This document shows positions 41,126 to 48,810 of a stretch of 64,000 nucleotides of DNA, piece after piece (position 1 is the stretch's first letter; every line of letters begins with the position of its first letter). A program made the position numbers and the translations under genes. Under the pieces are notes generated by a model. That model saw only the letters and a list, made by a program, of their open reading frames with translations. It was not told where the DNA came from and did no database searches. Origin of the DNA: Archangiaceae bacterium (GTDB lineage: Bacteria; Myxococcota; Myxococcia; Myxococcales; Myxococcaceae); NCBI GenBank assembly GCA_016879935.1, contig JAACJQ010000060.1:54520-118519 (forward strand), given 5' to 3'.

Positions 41126-41565
41126 GGGTCTTCTCCTTCGGGAAGGTCCGGCCACGTCACCTCGAAGAACACGTCATCGGGCGAGAGGTTGGGTTGCTCG
41201 AATTCGGCGCTCGCCAGCTGAACCGCCGGGCGCTCCACCACGCGCTCGACGACGACTTCACGTACGGGGCGCGCGCTCCAGAACCCGGCAGCGGCGACGA
41301 GGGCTCCGAAACCGGCGGCCGCCGCATAGCCGAGCCAGTGCTGACGGCTCCGCTGGCCCTTGCGCCACTCGGCCCACGTCGCTTCGGGCAGGCCTTCGAG
41401 GGCCGCACGCTCGGTGGCCGAGGGCTCGGGCAACGCAGCCAGCTCCGTCACCACGCCGAGGTCGCGAGCAAACGCCTGACACGCTTCACACGTCGACAGG
41501 TGCGCCTGCACCTCGGGGCTGCGCTCGGGCTCGAGCAACGCGAGTTCGACCTGTTCGCAGTTCAT
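41122..41565 (-). CDS. Membrane zinc-finger anti-sigma factor
   Basis: A 147-residue protein. The cytoplasmic N-terminus holds the ZAS-type motif HLSTCEACQ (His22, Cys26, Cys29), with another cysteine at position 3. One transmembrane helix follows (WLGYAAAAGFGALVAAAGFW, about 77-96), then a periplasmic tail. Anti-sigma factors of this class hold an ECF sigma factor inactive and release it on a stress signal. It overlaps the sigma gene and the Spy-like gene by four bases each, which fixes its partner. Confidence 0.85.
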   Translation of the reverse strand: MNCEQVELALLEPERSPEVQAHLSTCEACQAFARDLGVVTELAALPEPSATERAALEGLPEATWAEWRKGQRSRQHWLGYAAAAGFGALVAAAGFWSARPVREVVVERVVERPAVQLASAEFEQPNLSPDDVFFEVTWPDLPEGEDP

Positions 41566-42197
41566 GACTGACCTTTCGGAACGTTGGGCACGACCGACAG
41601 CGTGCGAACCTCGTCACGCAGCCGCTTCACCGCATAATGAAAGTGAGACTTGGCGTTGCCTTCGCTGATGCCGAGCGTCTCGGCGATCTCTGCGAACGGC
41701 AGCCCGCCGTCGATGCGCAGCGTGAAGACCTCACGCTGGCGTTTCGGCAACGCGGTGACGGCGCGGCGGGTCAGCGCCTCTGACTCGGCACGTTCGAGGG
41801 CAGCCTGTGCATCTGGCGGCCGTTCGGCCGAAGCCTCGACGGCCTCGAGCGGGGCCCTCGCCCACCGCGCGCCATCGCGCACCTGGTTCTTCCCGAGGTT
41901 GATGGCGATGCGCAGCAGCCACGCCTTGAAGGGAATCTCTCCGGGCGCGGCGGCGAGCCTCGGGAGCGTGCGGCTGGCGGCCTCGAAGGCCTGGAGGAAG
42001 GCTCGCTGCGTCAGGTCTCTCGCCTCGTCGGGCGTCGCCGCGTACCGGCGCACCAGGCGGAAGACCGTCTGCTGGTGGCGACGCATGAGCTCGCCAAAGG
42101 CGTTCTTGTCGCCCTCGAGAAACGCGGCGCACAGGGCGCCATCCGTCTGACTCGGCGGGGGCACGAGCCGCAGCGCTGGTGGAGACCGAACCGTCAC
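41562..42197 (-). CDS. ECF RNA polymerase sigma factor (RpoE type)
   Basis: A 211-residue sigma factor. Region 2: AFGELMRRHQQTVFRLVRRYAATPDEARDLTQRAFLQAFEAA; PFKAWLLRIAINLGKNQVRD ends it. Region 4: TALPKRQREVFTLRIDGGLPFAEIAETLGISEGNAKSHFHYAVKRLRDEV. Standard size for ECF factors with a cognate membrane anti-sigma. First gene of the three-gene operon; GTG start at 42197. An inverted repeat lies about 20 bases upstream. Confidence 0.93.
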   Translation of the reverse strand: MTVRSPPALRLVPPPSQTDGALCAAFLEGDKNAFGELMRRHQQTVFRLVRRYAATPDEARDLTQRAFLQAFEAASRTLPRLAAAPGEIPFKAWLLRIAINLGKNQVRDGARWARAPLEAVEASAERPPDAQAALERAESEALTRRAVTALPKRQREVFTLRIDGGLPFAEIAETLGISEGNAKSHFHYAVKRLRDEVRTLSVVPNVPKGQS

Positions 42198-42216
42198 GAA
42201 CCCTCAACACCCCACC

Positions 42217-42232
42217 CTTTGAAAGGTCAAAG
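42217..42232. promoter_or_regulatory. Inverted repeat in the divergent gap before the ECF sigma gene
   Basis: CTTTGA, four bases, TCAAAG forms a perfect dyad, 19 bases before the GTG of the sigma gene and 23 bases before the ATG of the divergent small gene. Position and symmetry suit an operator serving either gene. No -35/-10 pair could be assigned with confidence. Confidence 0.35.
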
Positions 42233-42255
42233 CGGCTGGCGCTAGGGTGCCGCCC

Positions 42256-42711
42256 ATGAACGCCAACTCGATGGAGCATCGCACGGGGGATGAGCCTGGC
42301 GGCGGGGGCAGCGAGCCGATTCGGCCCGGCTATGTCAGACCCACCACGTCCCCCATCGTGCGAACCAGCCGGATTCACTTCGACGTGAACCCGACGTTGC
42401 CCGAAGTGGTGGCCTACGCCGCGGCGCGGGGCTGGCTCTCGCAGGGGTTCGAGGTGCTGACGGTGGCCTGGCAGGAGCTGCACTGGACCATCGACGGCTG
42501 GAAGACGACGAACAAGCTCTCGTCGCACGACGTGCCCTGCCCCATCACCGCTGGCTTCTTCACGTTGCCGGTGAAGGCGGGCACCACGGTCGAGTTCGCG
42601 CTGCACGTCGGCCTGAAGTGCCGCGCGGAACAGGACGCCGCGGGCGCCCGCGACATCGGCGAGCTCTGGTTCAACGACGGCGGCAAGAACTACCGCCAGG
42701 TCACGAAATAG
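42256..42711 (+). CDS. Small hypothetical protein, possibly carbohydrate-binding module
   Basis: A protein of about 151 residues without signal peptide. The C-terminal segment TTVEFALHVGLKC...DIGELWFNDGGKNYRQVTK resembles the end of starch/glycogen-type carbohydrate-binding modules (W-x-N-GG-x-NYR), and WTIDGWKTTNKLSSHDVPCPI precedes it. This assignment is tentative. It starts divergently from the ECF sigma gene; a GTG at 42247 or an ATG at 42268 are other possible starts. Its 3' end overlaps the convergent GYF-like gene by 11 bases. Confidence 0.55.
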   Translation: MNANSMEHRTGDEPGGGGSEPIRPGYVRPTTSPIVRTSRIHFDVNPTLPEVVAYAAARGWLSQGFEVLTVAWQELHWTIDGWKTTNKLSSHDVPCPITAGFFTLPVKAGTTVEFALHVGLKCRAEQDAAGARDIGELWFNDGGKNYRQVTK

Positions 42712-42919
42712 ATCGCACGCCCAGCACCGGCGTCGGCGCGCGGGGCTTGGGCTCGTCTGGCAACCGGTTCAACAGCTGCACGGCGGGGAACCACTGCTTG
42801 CCGTCGCGCGAGAGCCGCGTTGCGTTGGTGATGACGCCCTGACGAAACAGCTGACGGATCTGCTCCGGGCTGTGCGGTGCGTCGCCACGTCCTTCGACGA
42901 TGAAACGAAGATGCTCCAT
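42701..42919 (-). CDS. Small GYF_2-like domain protein
   Basis: A 72-residue protein from the ATG at 42919: MEHLRFIVEGRGDAPHSPEQIRQLFRQGVITNATRLSRDGKQWFPAVQLLNRLPDEP. The pattern (F-x-V-x-G then PxSxEQIxxLxxxGxIxxxTxLxxDGxxWxPA) is that of the short GYF_2 domain common in large bacterial genomes, normally a protein-binding module fused to membrane segments. Here it stands alone. Convergent overlap of 11 bases with the preceding plus-strand gene. Confidence 0.55.
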   Translation of the reverse strand: MEHLRFIVEGRGDAPHSPEQIRQLFRQGVITNATRLSRDGKQWFPAVQLLNRLPDEPKPRAPTPVLGVRSIS

Positions 42920-43027
42920 GTGCAGATGCCCCCGGTGAGGTGAACAGTGTCTCCCGATCTGGGTTGTGCTGTCAGCTCCCCACGACACATCGGGAGTGGG
43001 TGCTTCGCTGCACGACGTTACGGCTGA

Positions 43028-43708
43028 TCAGCGCCGCTCGCGTTCGGGTCGCACCAGGCCCGCCATCGGCGAACGCACGACCGACTCGACAGCCTCACTG
43101 AAAGCGTCTGCGGCCGCCCGCACGTCGGCCACGGAGCCGCCGCCCAGATAGCCGCCCGCGAAGTTCGTCTCGGTGGGAGGGCCGAAGAACTTCAGCAGCT
43201 TGACGCTCGCCGATTTGAGGGCGGCATCGAGGCCGATCATCGCCTCGGTGGGTGGTGCGATGAGGTACGCGAGCGGGCTCCCCACGGCGACACCGGCGAG
43301 CGGCGCGAGGTAGCGCCCGGTCTCTTCGATGACGTGGGGAAAAAACGCAGGTGCGGTCGTGCCTTCGACCGCGACGAAGTGAATGCGGCTCGTGAGCGCT
43401 TCCCGCAACGCCCACAACCCCTCTTTCACCTCATCGGGGTTCGGGCCGGCGAGCACGCCCATGATCTCGCCCGAGAACGGCCCCGAGGCGTGCGCGCTGC
43501 CGGCGTAGAAGCTCTTCGCGTAGACGACGTCGACGTCGGCGAACTTGGTGGCGTGATCGAGCGCCGCGTACAGGGAATCGTCCTGATCACAGGTGACGAT
43601 GCCGACCGAAACGTGGCGCTCGGAACAGCCCAGCGCGCGGCCCAGCGACGGCTCGACCTGCTCGAGCAGACGACACGACAACAGCTTCGGTGGCAGGCGA
43701 ACGAGCAT
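43028..43708 (-). CDS. eutL: EutL-like microcompartment shell protein
   Basis: A 226-residue protein with tandem BMC domains, alignable along its length with EutL. VSVGIVTCDQDDSLYAALDHATKFADVDVVYAKSFYAGSAHASGPFSGEIMGVLAGPNPDEVKEGL matches the first half, and GSPLAYLIAPPTEAMIGLDAALKSASVKLLKFFGPPTETNFAGGYLGG matches the second. EutL trimers form gated pores in the shell of the ethanolamine microcompartment. The ATG at 43708 overlaps the eutC stop by one base (TGATG), so it is the third gene of eutB-eutC-eutL. No hexameric shell protein (EutM/EutK/EutS), pentamer (EutN) or aldehyde dehydrogenase gene is in the window. Confidence 0.88.
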   Translation of the reverse strand: MLVRLPPKLLSCRLLEQVEPSLGRALGCSERHVSVGIVTCDQDDSLYAALDHATKFADVDVVYAKSFYAGSAHASGPFSGEIMGVLAGPNPDEVKEGLWALREALTSRIHFVAVEGTTAPAFFPHVIEETGRYLAPLAGVAVGSPLAYLIAPPTEAMIGLDAALKSASVKLLKFFGPPTETNFAGGYLGGGSVADVRAAADAFSEAVESVVRSPMAGLVRPERERR

Positions 43709-44586
43709 CAGTGATTGACCACGTGGGGACGGAACGCGGGGTCGCCGCCGGTCAGCTTCACGCCGCCACCACCTGCCGCGAACGTCTCTTTCATGAGCGC
43801 TGCACACCGCGCCGCCGCGCGCTCGGGCACGAAGCCCAGGTCGCGCACGTTCGAGATGCAGTCCTTCTCGGCGTTGTCCTGCCCGAGCTTCGGGCCGTAC
43901 GCCGTGTAGATGGAGAGCGAGTCTCCCGTGCCCAGGCCCGGCCGCTCGCCGACGATGATGATGGTCGACTTCGCCTGGGTGATGACGCCGATCTCGTCCT
44001 GCACGCCGATGCGCGCGAACTTCACGAACAGCGGCTTGCCGACGCGAAAGCCCACACCCGACAGGTGCGTCGCGAGCGCTTTCATCAACGCGGGGCCGTT
44101 CTTGAGCAGCGCGTTCGCCGACAACCCGTCACCGGCGATGAGCTGCACGTCGACGCCACGCTCGGCGTCCTTTTCACAGCGGGCCTTCGAGGCGTCGTCG
44201 AGGCGGCGGCCCTGATCAGGGTGCAGGAAGAACTCCTGATGATCCTTCGCGCGGGTTCTCAACGGCAGCCAGCCCTGCTGCTCGGCCCAGCCGTCGGCCA
44301 CTTCGGACTCCACCGCGTCGAGGGCGATGGCGTGATCGGCGCGCAGCCCGAGGTAGCTCTTCGTGAGGTACCGCGTGCCGGTGCGGCCGGTGACGATGCG
44401 TGACGGCGTGAGCGCCTTGTACTGCTCGAGCGCCTCGGCGCTTCGAGGTGCAGGCAACGGCCGGTGGTGCGGCCCCCTCCGGAGCGGCTCTTCTTCGTCT
44501 CGCACCACCGGCGACTTCGTCTCGGCGGACTTCACCACTTCACGCACGACCTCGGTCACGAGTTTTCGCAGCTCGTCTTCGGTCAT
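43708..44586 (-). CDS. eutC: Ethanolamine ammonia-lyase small subunit
   Basis: A 292-residue protein, the adenosylcobalamin-holding partner of EutB. A short N-terminal helix (TEDELRKLVTEVVREVVKS) and a Pro/Arg-rich link precede the conserved core: SRIVTGRTGTRYLTKSYLGLRADHAIALDAV, VQLIAGDGLSANALLKN, FVKFARIGVQDEIGVITQAKSTIIIVGERPGLGTGDSLSIYTAYGP and KDCISNVRDLG. With EutB it converts ethanolamine to acetaldehyde and ammonia. Its ATG overlaps the eutB stop by four bases. The reactivase EutA is not nearby. Confidence 0.95.
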   Translation of the reverse strand: MTEDELRKLVTEVVREVVKSAETKSPVVRDEEEPLRRGPHHRPLPAPRSAEALEQYKALTPSRIVTGRTGTRYLTKSYLGLRADHAIALDAVESEVADGWAEQQGWLPLRTRAKDHQEFFLHPDQGRRLDDASKARCEKDAERGVDVQLIAGDGLSANALLKNGPALMKALATHLSGVGFRVGKPLFVKFARIGVQDEIGVITQAKSTIIIVGERPGLGTGDSLSIYTAYGPKLGQDNAEKDCISNVRDLGFVPERAAARCAALMKETFAAGGGGVKLTGGDPAFRPHVVNH

Positions 44587-45959
44587 CGGCCGAACTCCTG
44601 CGCGAACACCGACGCGTCGCCCGCGCGATCGGTCAACTTGCCATTGCGCCACAGGCCCATGCGCTCGAGCCACGCCTCGAACTCGGGCGCGGGCTTCAAC
44701 CCGAACAGCTCTCGCAGGGCCGCGTTGTTGTGAAAGCTCGTCGTCTGGTAGTTGAGCATCACGTCGTCGCCCATGGGGATGCCCATCAGGTAGTTCACCC
44801 CGGCCGCCGCGAGCAGCATCTCGAGGTTCTCCTGGTCGTTCTGATCGGCGATCGCGTGGTTCGTGTAGCAGGCGTCGCAGCCCATCGAGATGCCGGTGAG
44901 CTTGCCCATGAAGTGATCTTCGAGGCCGGCGCGCGTGATCTCCTTCGCGTCGCGCAGGTACTCGGGCCCGATGAAGCCGACGACGCTGTTCACGAGAAAC
45001 GGTGCGTAGCGGCGCGCCAGCCCGTAGGCGCGGGCCTCCATCGTCACCTGATCGGTCTCGTGGTGCGCGTTGGCCGACAGCGCCGTGCCCTGCCCCGTCT
45101 CGAAGTACATGACGTTCGGGCCCTGGGCGGTGCCTTCACGCCGCGCGAGATCGTACGCCTCGTCGAGCACCGAGACCGAGACGCCGAAGTTCTGGTTGGC
45201 GCCCTGGCTGCCGGCGATCGACTGGAACATGAGGTCGAGCGGTGCTCCGCGGCGCACCGCCGCCATCTGAATCGTGATGTGCGAGAGCACGCAGTTCTGC
45301 GTCGGCACGCGGAACTTCCGCATCAGGTCCTTCACCGCGGTGAGAATGTCGACGGTGCCCTGAATGTCGCCGGTCGAGGGGTTCACGCCGATGACCGCGT
45401 CGCCGTTGCCGAAGCTCAGGCCGTCACGCACCGCCGCGAGCACGCCCTGCACGTCGTCGGTCGGGTGGTTGGGCTGCAGGCGAGACGAGATGCGGCCCTT
45501 CACGCCGATGGTGTTGTTGCACCGGGCGGTGACGCGCATCTTCTTGCCCGCCATCACCAGGTCCATGTTCGACATGAGCTTGGCCACGGCGGCGATCATC
45601 TCGGGCGTGAGGCCGGGTGAGACGCCGGCGATGTCTTCTCCGGTGGTGCGATCGTCGAGCAGCCACTCGCGAAACTCGCCCACCGTCCACCCCTGTACGC
45701 GGTTGAGCACGTGCGGCGCGAGGCCATCGACGATCACCCGCGTCACCTCGTCGTGCTCGAACGGCACCGAGGGCGCCTCGTAGAGCTGCTTCAAGGTGAC
45801 GTTGCTGAGGATGTCCTTGGCGGCGGCCATCTCGCGCATGGAGCGCGGCGCCAGCCCTGCCTGCTTGTCACCGGAGCGGGGCTCGTTCGCGCGGCCCAGC
45901 ACCTCTTTGAGAGAGCCGAAGCTGAAGGACTCGCCGTGAACGCGGGTGGAGAAAGCCAC
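44583..45959 (-). CDS. eutB: Ethanolamine ammonia-lyase large subunit
   Basis: A protein of about 458 residues, colinear with E. coli EutB. Key matches are GSLKEVLGRANEPRSGD, VAAVAKLMSNMDLVMAGKKM, TTIGVKGRISSRLQPNHPTDDVQG, LSFGNGDAVIGVNPSTGD, YFETGQGTALSANAHHETDQVTMEAR, VVGFIGPEYLRD and GISMGCDACYTNHA. It holds the substrate site for the cobalamin-dependent radical reaction. The GTG at 45959 is chosen because the family N-terminus begins there; an in-frame TTG at 45998 would add 13 residues and neither start has a clear ribosome-binding site. Confidence 0.95.
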   Translation of the reverse strand: MAFSTRVHGESFSFGSLKEVLGRANEPRSGDKQAGLAPRSMREMAAAKDILSNVTLKQLYEAPSVPFEHDEVTRVIVDGLAPHVLNRVQGWTVGEFREWLLDDRTTGEDIAGVSPGLTPEMIAAVAKLMSNMDLVMAGKKMRVTARCNNTIGVKGRISSRLQPNHPTDDVQGVLAAVRDGLSFGNGDAVIGVNPSTGDIQGTVDILTAVKDLMRKFRVPTQNCVLSHITIQMAAVRRGAPLDLMFQSIAGSQGANQNFGVSVSVLDEAYDLARREGTAQGPNVMYFETGQGTALSANAHHETDQVTMEARAYGLARRYAPFLVNSVVGFIGPEYLRDAKEITRAGLEDHFMGKLTGISMGCDACYTNHAIADQNDQENLEMLLAAAGVNYLMGIPMGDDVMLNYQTTSFHNNAALRELFGLKPAPEFEAWLERMGLWRNGKLTDRAGDASVFAQEFGR

Positions 45960-46018
45960 GAGGGAAGTGGTTGTCGATCCGTCCCCGCTCGCGGTCAAGC
46001 AACGATGAGGCGGGTCTG

Positions 46019-46657
46019 TCAGCCCGCGTCGGGAGAGAAGACCCGAACCAGCGACGCCGAGAAGTCGAGCCAGGGCACCAGCGCTTCACCTTCGGGCAGG
46101 TCTCCAGCGCCGTCGATCATCACCGCGTCGTCGACGAACGAGACCGCGAACACGCCCGGCAGCGTCGTCGAGCCGAGCGCGCTCAGCACCTGCGGCTTCA
46201 GCATCTCGGTCACCACAGCAGGCGCTCCGTACGTCGTGAAGTCGGCAGGCCCACCACTGGCGACGGGGGGCAGCTCGCTGCGCGTCACCAGCGTCGAGAT
46301 GGTGCCGAAGTCGAGGGCGCGCCAGTCAGCGGGCTTCGCGATGAGCACCCACGAGGGCACCTCGCGGCCGAGCGGCATGCGCAGCCGCCAGGCCGTACCG
46401 CCGCCTTCACGGAGCAGATGCACGGCCTCGAACTCCACGTCGCGGTGAAAGCCGTGAAGAATCCACGCGCGCTGGCCCTCGTTCTTGTTCTCGACGGCCC
46501 AGCCGTGTGACGACGCGATGGCCTTGCGGCGAATCTGCTGCGCGGCGGCCTGGCGCGAGATGATGAACGACAGCGTCACCGGCACGACCACGAAGATGCC
46601 CACCACCAGCCACCAGGGGGCCGAGCGCGGCTTCGAAGGAGCGGTGGTGGTCGTCAT
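46019..46657 (-). CDS. Hypothetical single-pass membrane protein
   Basis: A 212-residue protein with one N-terminal transmembrane helix (WWLVVGIFVVVPVTLSFII) and a predicted soluble C-terminal domain (WAVENKNEGQRAWILHGFHRDVEFEAVHLL, VPSWVLIAKPADWRALDFGTIS, FAVSFVDDAVMIDGAGDLP). Family not recognised. It lies just upstream of eutB on the same strand, 20 to 60 bases from it depending on the eutB start, so co-transcription is possible but nothing connects it to ethanolamine. Confidence 0.6.
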   Translation of the reverse strand: MTTTTAPSKPRSAPWWLVVGIFVVVPVTLSFIISRQAAAQQIRRKAIASSHGWAVENKNEGQRAWILHGFHRDVEFEAVHLLREGGGTAWRLRMPLGREVPSWVLIAKPADWRALDFGTISTLVTRSELPPVASGGPADFTTYGAPAVVTEMLKPQVLSALGSTTLPGVFAVSFVDDAVMIDGAGDLPEGEALVPWLDFSASLVRVFSPDAG

Positions 46658-46736
46658 GCAGGCCCCAAAACACCAGAGGCGACCGATCTGCCAGCGATCG
46701 ATCGCCCCCGGGCTGAAGCACCACTCGCAGCGTGGG

Positions 46737-47255
46737 TCAGGCGGCCTTCTTGCCCGCCAGCGCCGCCTCGACGTACTTCACGCCGTTCGGGGTGATCTGG
46801 TTGCCGTTCTTGGTGCGCTTCGAGTAGCCCGTGTGCTCACGCAGGGCCTTGGCCGCGTTGGGCGCCGCGTACTTCACGCCGTGCTTCGCCCAGAACTTCG
46901 ACGTCACGCCCGAGCTGACCTCGGCGTTCGAGCTGCGCGCGATGTAGAGGGGGATGAGCGAGCGCAGCAGCTGATCCTTCTGCTTGCCGGCCTTGATCAG
47001 CGCCGCCTTCTTCGAGTTCGAGTCGAGCGCCGAGAGCACCACCGCGAGCGCGTCATCGGTCTCGACCTTCACGGCCTTCGGCGCAGGCGCGGCCTTCTTC
47101 ACGGCCGCCTTCTTCACAGGGGCTGCCTTCGGAGCGGGCGTCTTGCCGGCGAGACCGAGCGCCTTCAGCACCTCGTGCACCTTGCGCTCGACGAAGTCCT
47201 CGATGCCGTGAATGTCGAAGAAACCCTTCTTCAGCTGCTGCGCCTTGAACGCCAT
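46737..47255 (-). CDS. Hypothetical basic protein with Lys/Ala/Pro-rich segment
   Basis: A 172-residue protein. The N-terminus (MAFKAQQLKKGFFDIHGIEDFVERKVHEVLKALGLAG) is a helical domain. A histone-H1-like linker, APKAAPVKKAAVKKAAPAPK, follows, and a C-terminal domain SKFWAKHGVKYAAPNAAKALREHTGYSKRTKNGNQITPNGVKYVEAALAGKKAA is rich in Lys. A nucleic-acid-binding role is plausible from composition only. The start is the ATG at 47255, preceded by a clear GGGAGGA ribosome-binding site. Flanked by a divergent unknown gene at 47406. Confidence 0.65.
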   Translation of the reverse strand: MAFKAQQLKKGFFDIHGIEDFVERKVHEVLKALGLAGKTPAPKAAPVKKAAVKKAAPAPKAVKVETDDALAVVLSALDSNSKKAALIKAGKQKDQLLRSLIPLYIARSSNAEVSSGVTSKFWAKHGVKYAAPNAAKALREHTGYSKRTKNGNQITPNGVKYVEAALAGKKAA

Positions 47256-47405
47256 GTGGAGTCCTCCCGTGAGTCGAAATCGAAGGGCCGAGGCTCTAGC
47301 AAAGACGACGCCGCCCGGGCCGAAAAATCGGCGCGGGGTGAATCGTGCGCTGATCAGCCGGGGCCGCGAATCGGCCAGACGGGAGCGCCCTGATATGCAG
47401 CCGCG

Positions 47406-48800
47406 ATGATCATCGCGGTGATGACGGTGGCGTTGGTGGGAGCGGCGCCGAAGGGCCTCGCAGATGCAGAGCTGATCACCTGGGCGCCCAGAGCCTCGGA
47501 GGTGTCGACGCTCCTGCCGTTCTTCACGCGCGCAGGCCAGGGCTCGGTGATGGTCGCGCCGTCGTCGTGGCGTGAGAGCGCCCACCCGCTGCTCGAGTTC
47601 GACGTCACGCGGCCCGAGTCGATGAGCGCGCAGGGCGTCGCGGTGAACGAAGGCCTGAGCCTCTCGGTGCGCGGGCCGATCAGCGTCGGCTGCCACGGAA
47701 TCAGCGACGTGAAGGCATTCGAGGCAGCGTGCAAGACCCGGCTCGAGCGGTACGGAACGTTCTTCAAGACCGAGGCGAACGGGGTGATCACCCTGGGCGC
47801 ACGCGACGGGCTCAATCGCGTGCAGGCCGCGGCGCTGATCAAGGGCAAGGAGTCGTGCTCGGTCTCGGCGTCGGGTCAGACCGTCGAGAAGCTCCTGCCC
47901 GACGTGACGAAGTCGCTGGGGAAGCCGCTCGCAGGTTCGTGGGTGAAGGCAGCGGCTGAACTCCCGGCGGCGCAGTACTTCATGCTGCCCGAGCGCCCAC
48001 AGGATCCAACCGCGCGGCTCAAGGGCTGGGCGACGCTCGCGCTCGCGGCGAAGGGCGACACGCTGACGCTCGACGCGAAGACGAAGGGGCTCCCGATCAG
48101 CCAGCTGCAGGGCGCGGGGACGTCTCCATTCGCGGCCCTCTCGGCCCCGGGCGTGCTGACGGTGAAGGCGCGGTTCGTGAAGGAGCAGCTGCCTGGCCTG
48201 ATGGAGCAGCTCTTCCCCTCCTTCCCCGGCGGCCGAACGCTGACGCCCGCCGCGAAAGAGCTCGCGCCTCTGCTCACCGGCAACGTGGCGTTCGTCTTCT
48301 CGCGAGTTCGCGTCACGAGCGGGCTGCGCACTGCCCCGGCGCGCTTCTTCGCGACGCGTTTCATCGTGCTCGCCGAGACGAACGACGAAAAGGCCGCGCA
48401 GGCGCTCGTCGACTCGGTCGATCAGAAGTCGCTGCAGTTTCGCGAGGGCAAGCTCGAGGCGGGCGTCACTGGCACCACGGTGTGGATCACGAACGACTCC
48501 GACACGCGTGACTCGGCGCTCGCCGCGCTGCCGAAGGCCGCTGGCACCCAGAAACACGGCGCGGAGTTCGACGTCGACCCCACCGCGCTCGCCAGGGCGC
48601 TCTCGTCGATTCCCCTGCTCGAGATCGTGCAGTCGCCCGAGCTGTCTGGCGTGCTCGTCGCCGCCACCGAGATTGGCCCGCTCCTGCTGATGACCGACCG
48701 CGTGCGAGGCTGGCTCGACTCCACCACCGCCGCGACCCAACGCGCGCAGCTCACGTGGACGCTGAACGCCGAACGACCAGACGCTGGCCCTGTGCCATGA
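47406..48800 (+). CDS. Hypothetical secreted protein
   Basis: A 464-residue protein whose first 20 residues (MIIAVMTVALVGAAPKGLADA) look like a signal peptide. It contains repeated Ala/Leu/Lys-rich segments (LAGSWVKAAAELPAAQYFMLPERP, FVFSRVRVTSGLRTAPARFFATRFIVLAETNDEKAAQALVDSVDQKSLQFREGKL) suggesting a two-lobed alpha/beta protein, but I do not recognise the family. It is followed 10 bases later by the thioredoxin-TPR gene, so the two are probably one operon; a shared envelope role is a guess. Confidence 0.6.
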   Translation: MIIAVMTVALVGAAPKGLADAELITWAPRASEVSTLLPFFTRAGQGSVMVAPSSWRESAHPLLEFDVTRPESMSAQGVAVNEGLSLSVRGPISVGCHGISDVKAFEAACKTRLERYGTFFKTEANGVITLGARDGLNRVQAAALIKGKESCSVSASGQTVEKLLPDVTKSLGKPLAGSWVKAAAELPAAQYFMLPERPQDPTARLKGWATLALAAKGDTLTLDAKTKGLPISQLQGAGTSPFAALSAPGVLTVKARFVKEQLPGLMEQLFPSFPGGRTLTPAAKELAPLLTGNVAFVFSRVRVTSGLRTAPARFFATRFIVLAETNDEKAAQALVDSVDQKSLQFREGKLEAGVTGTTVWITNDSDTRDSALAALPKAAGTQKHGAEFDVDPTALARALSSIPLLEIVQSPELSGVLVAATEIGPLLLMTDRVRGWLDSTTAATQRAQLTWTLNAERPDAGPVP

Positions 48801-48810
48801 AGAGGACTCC

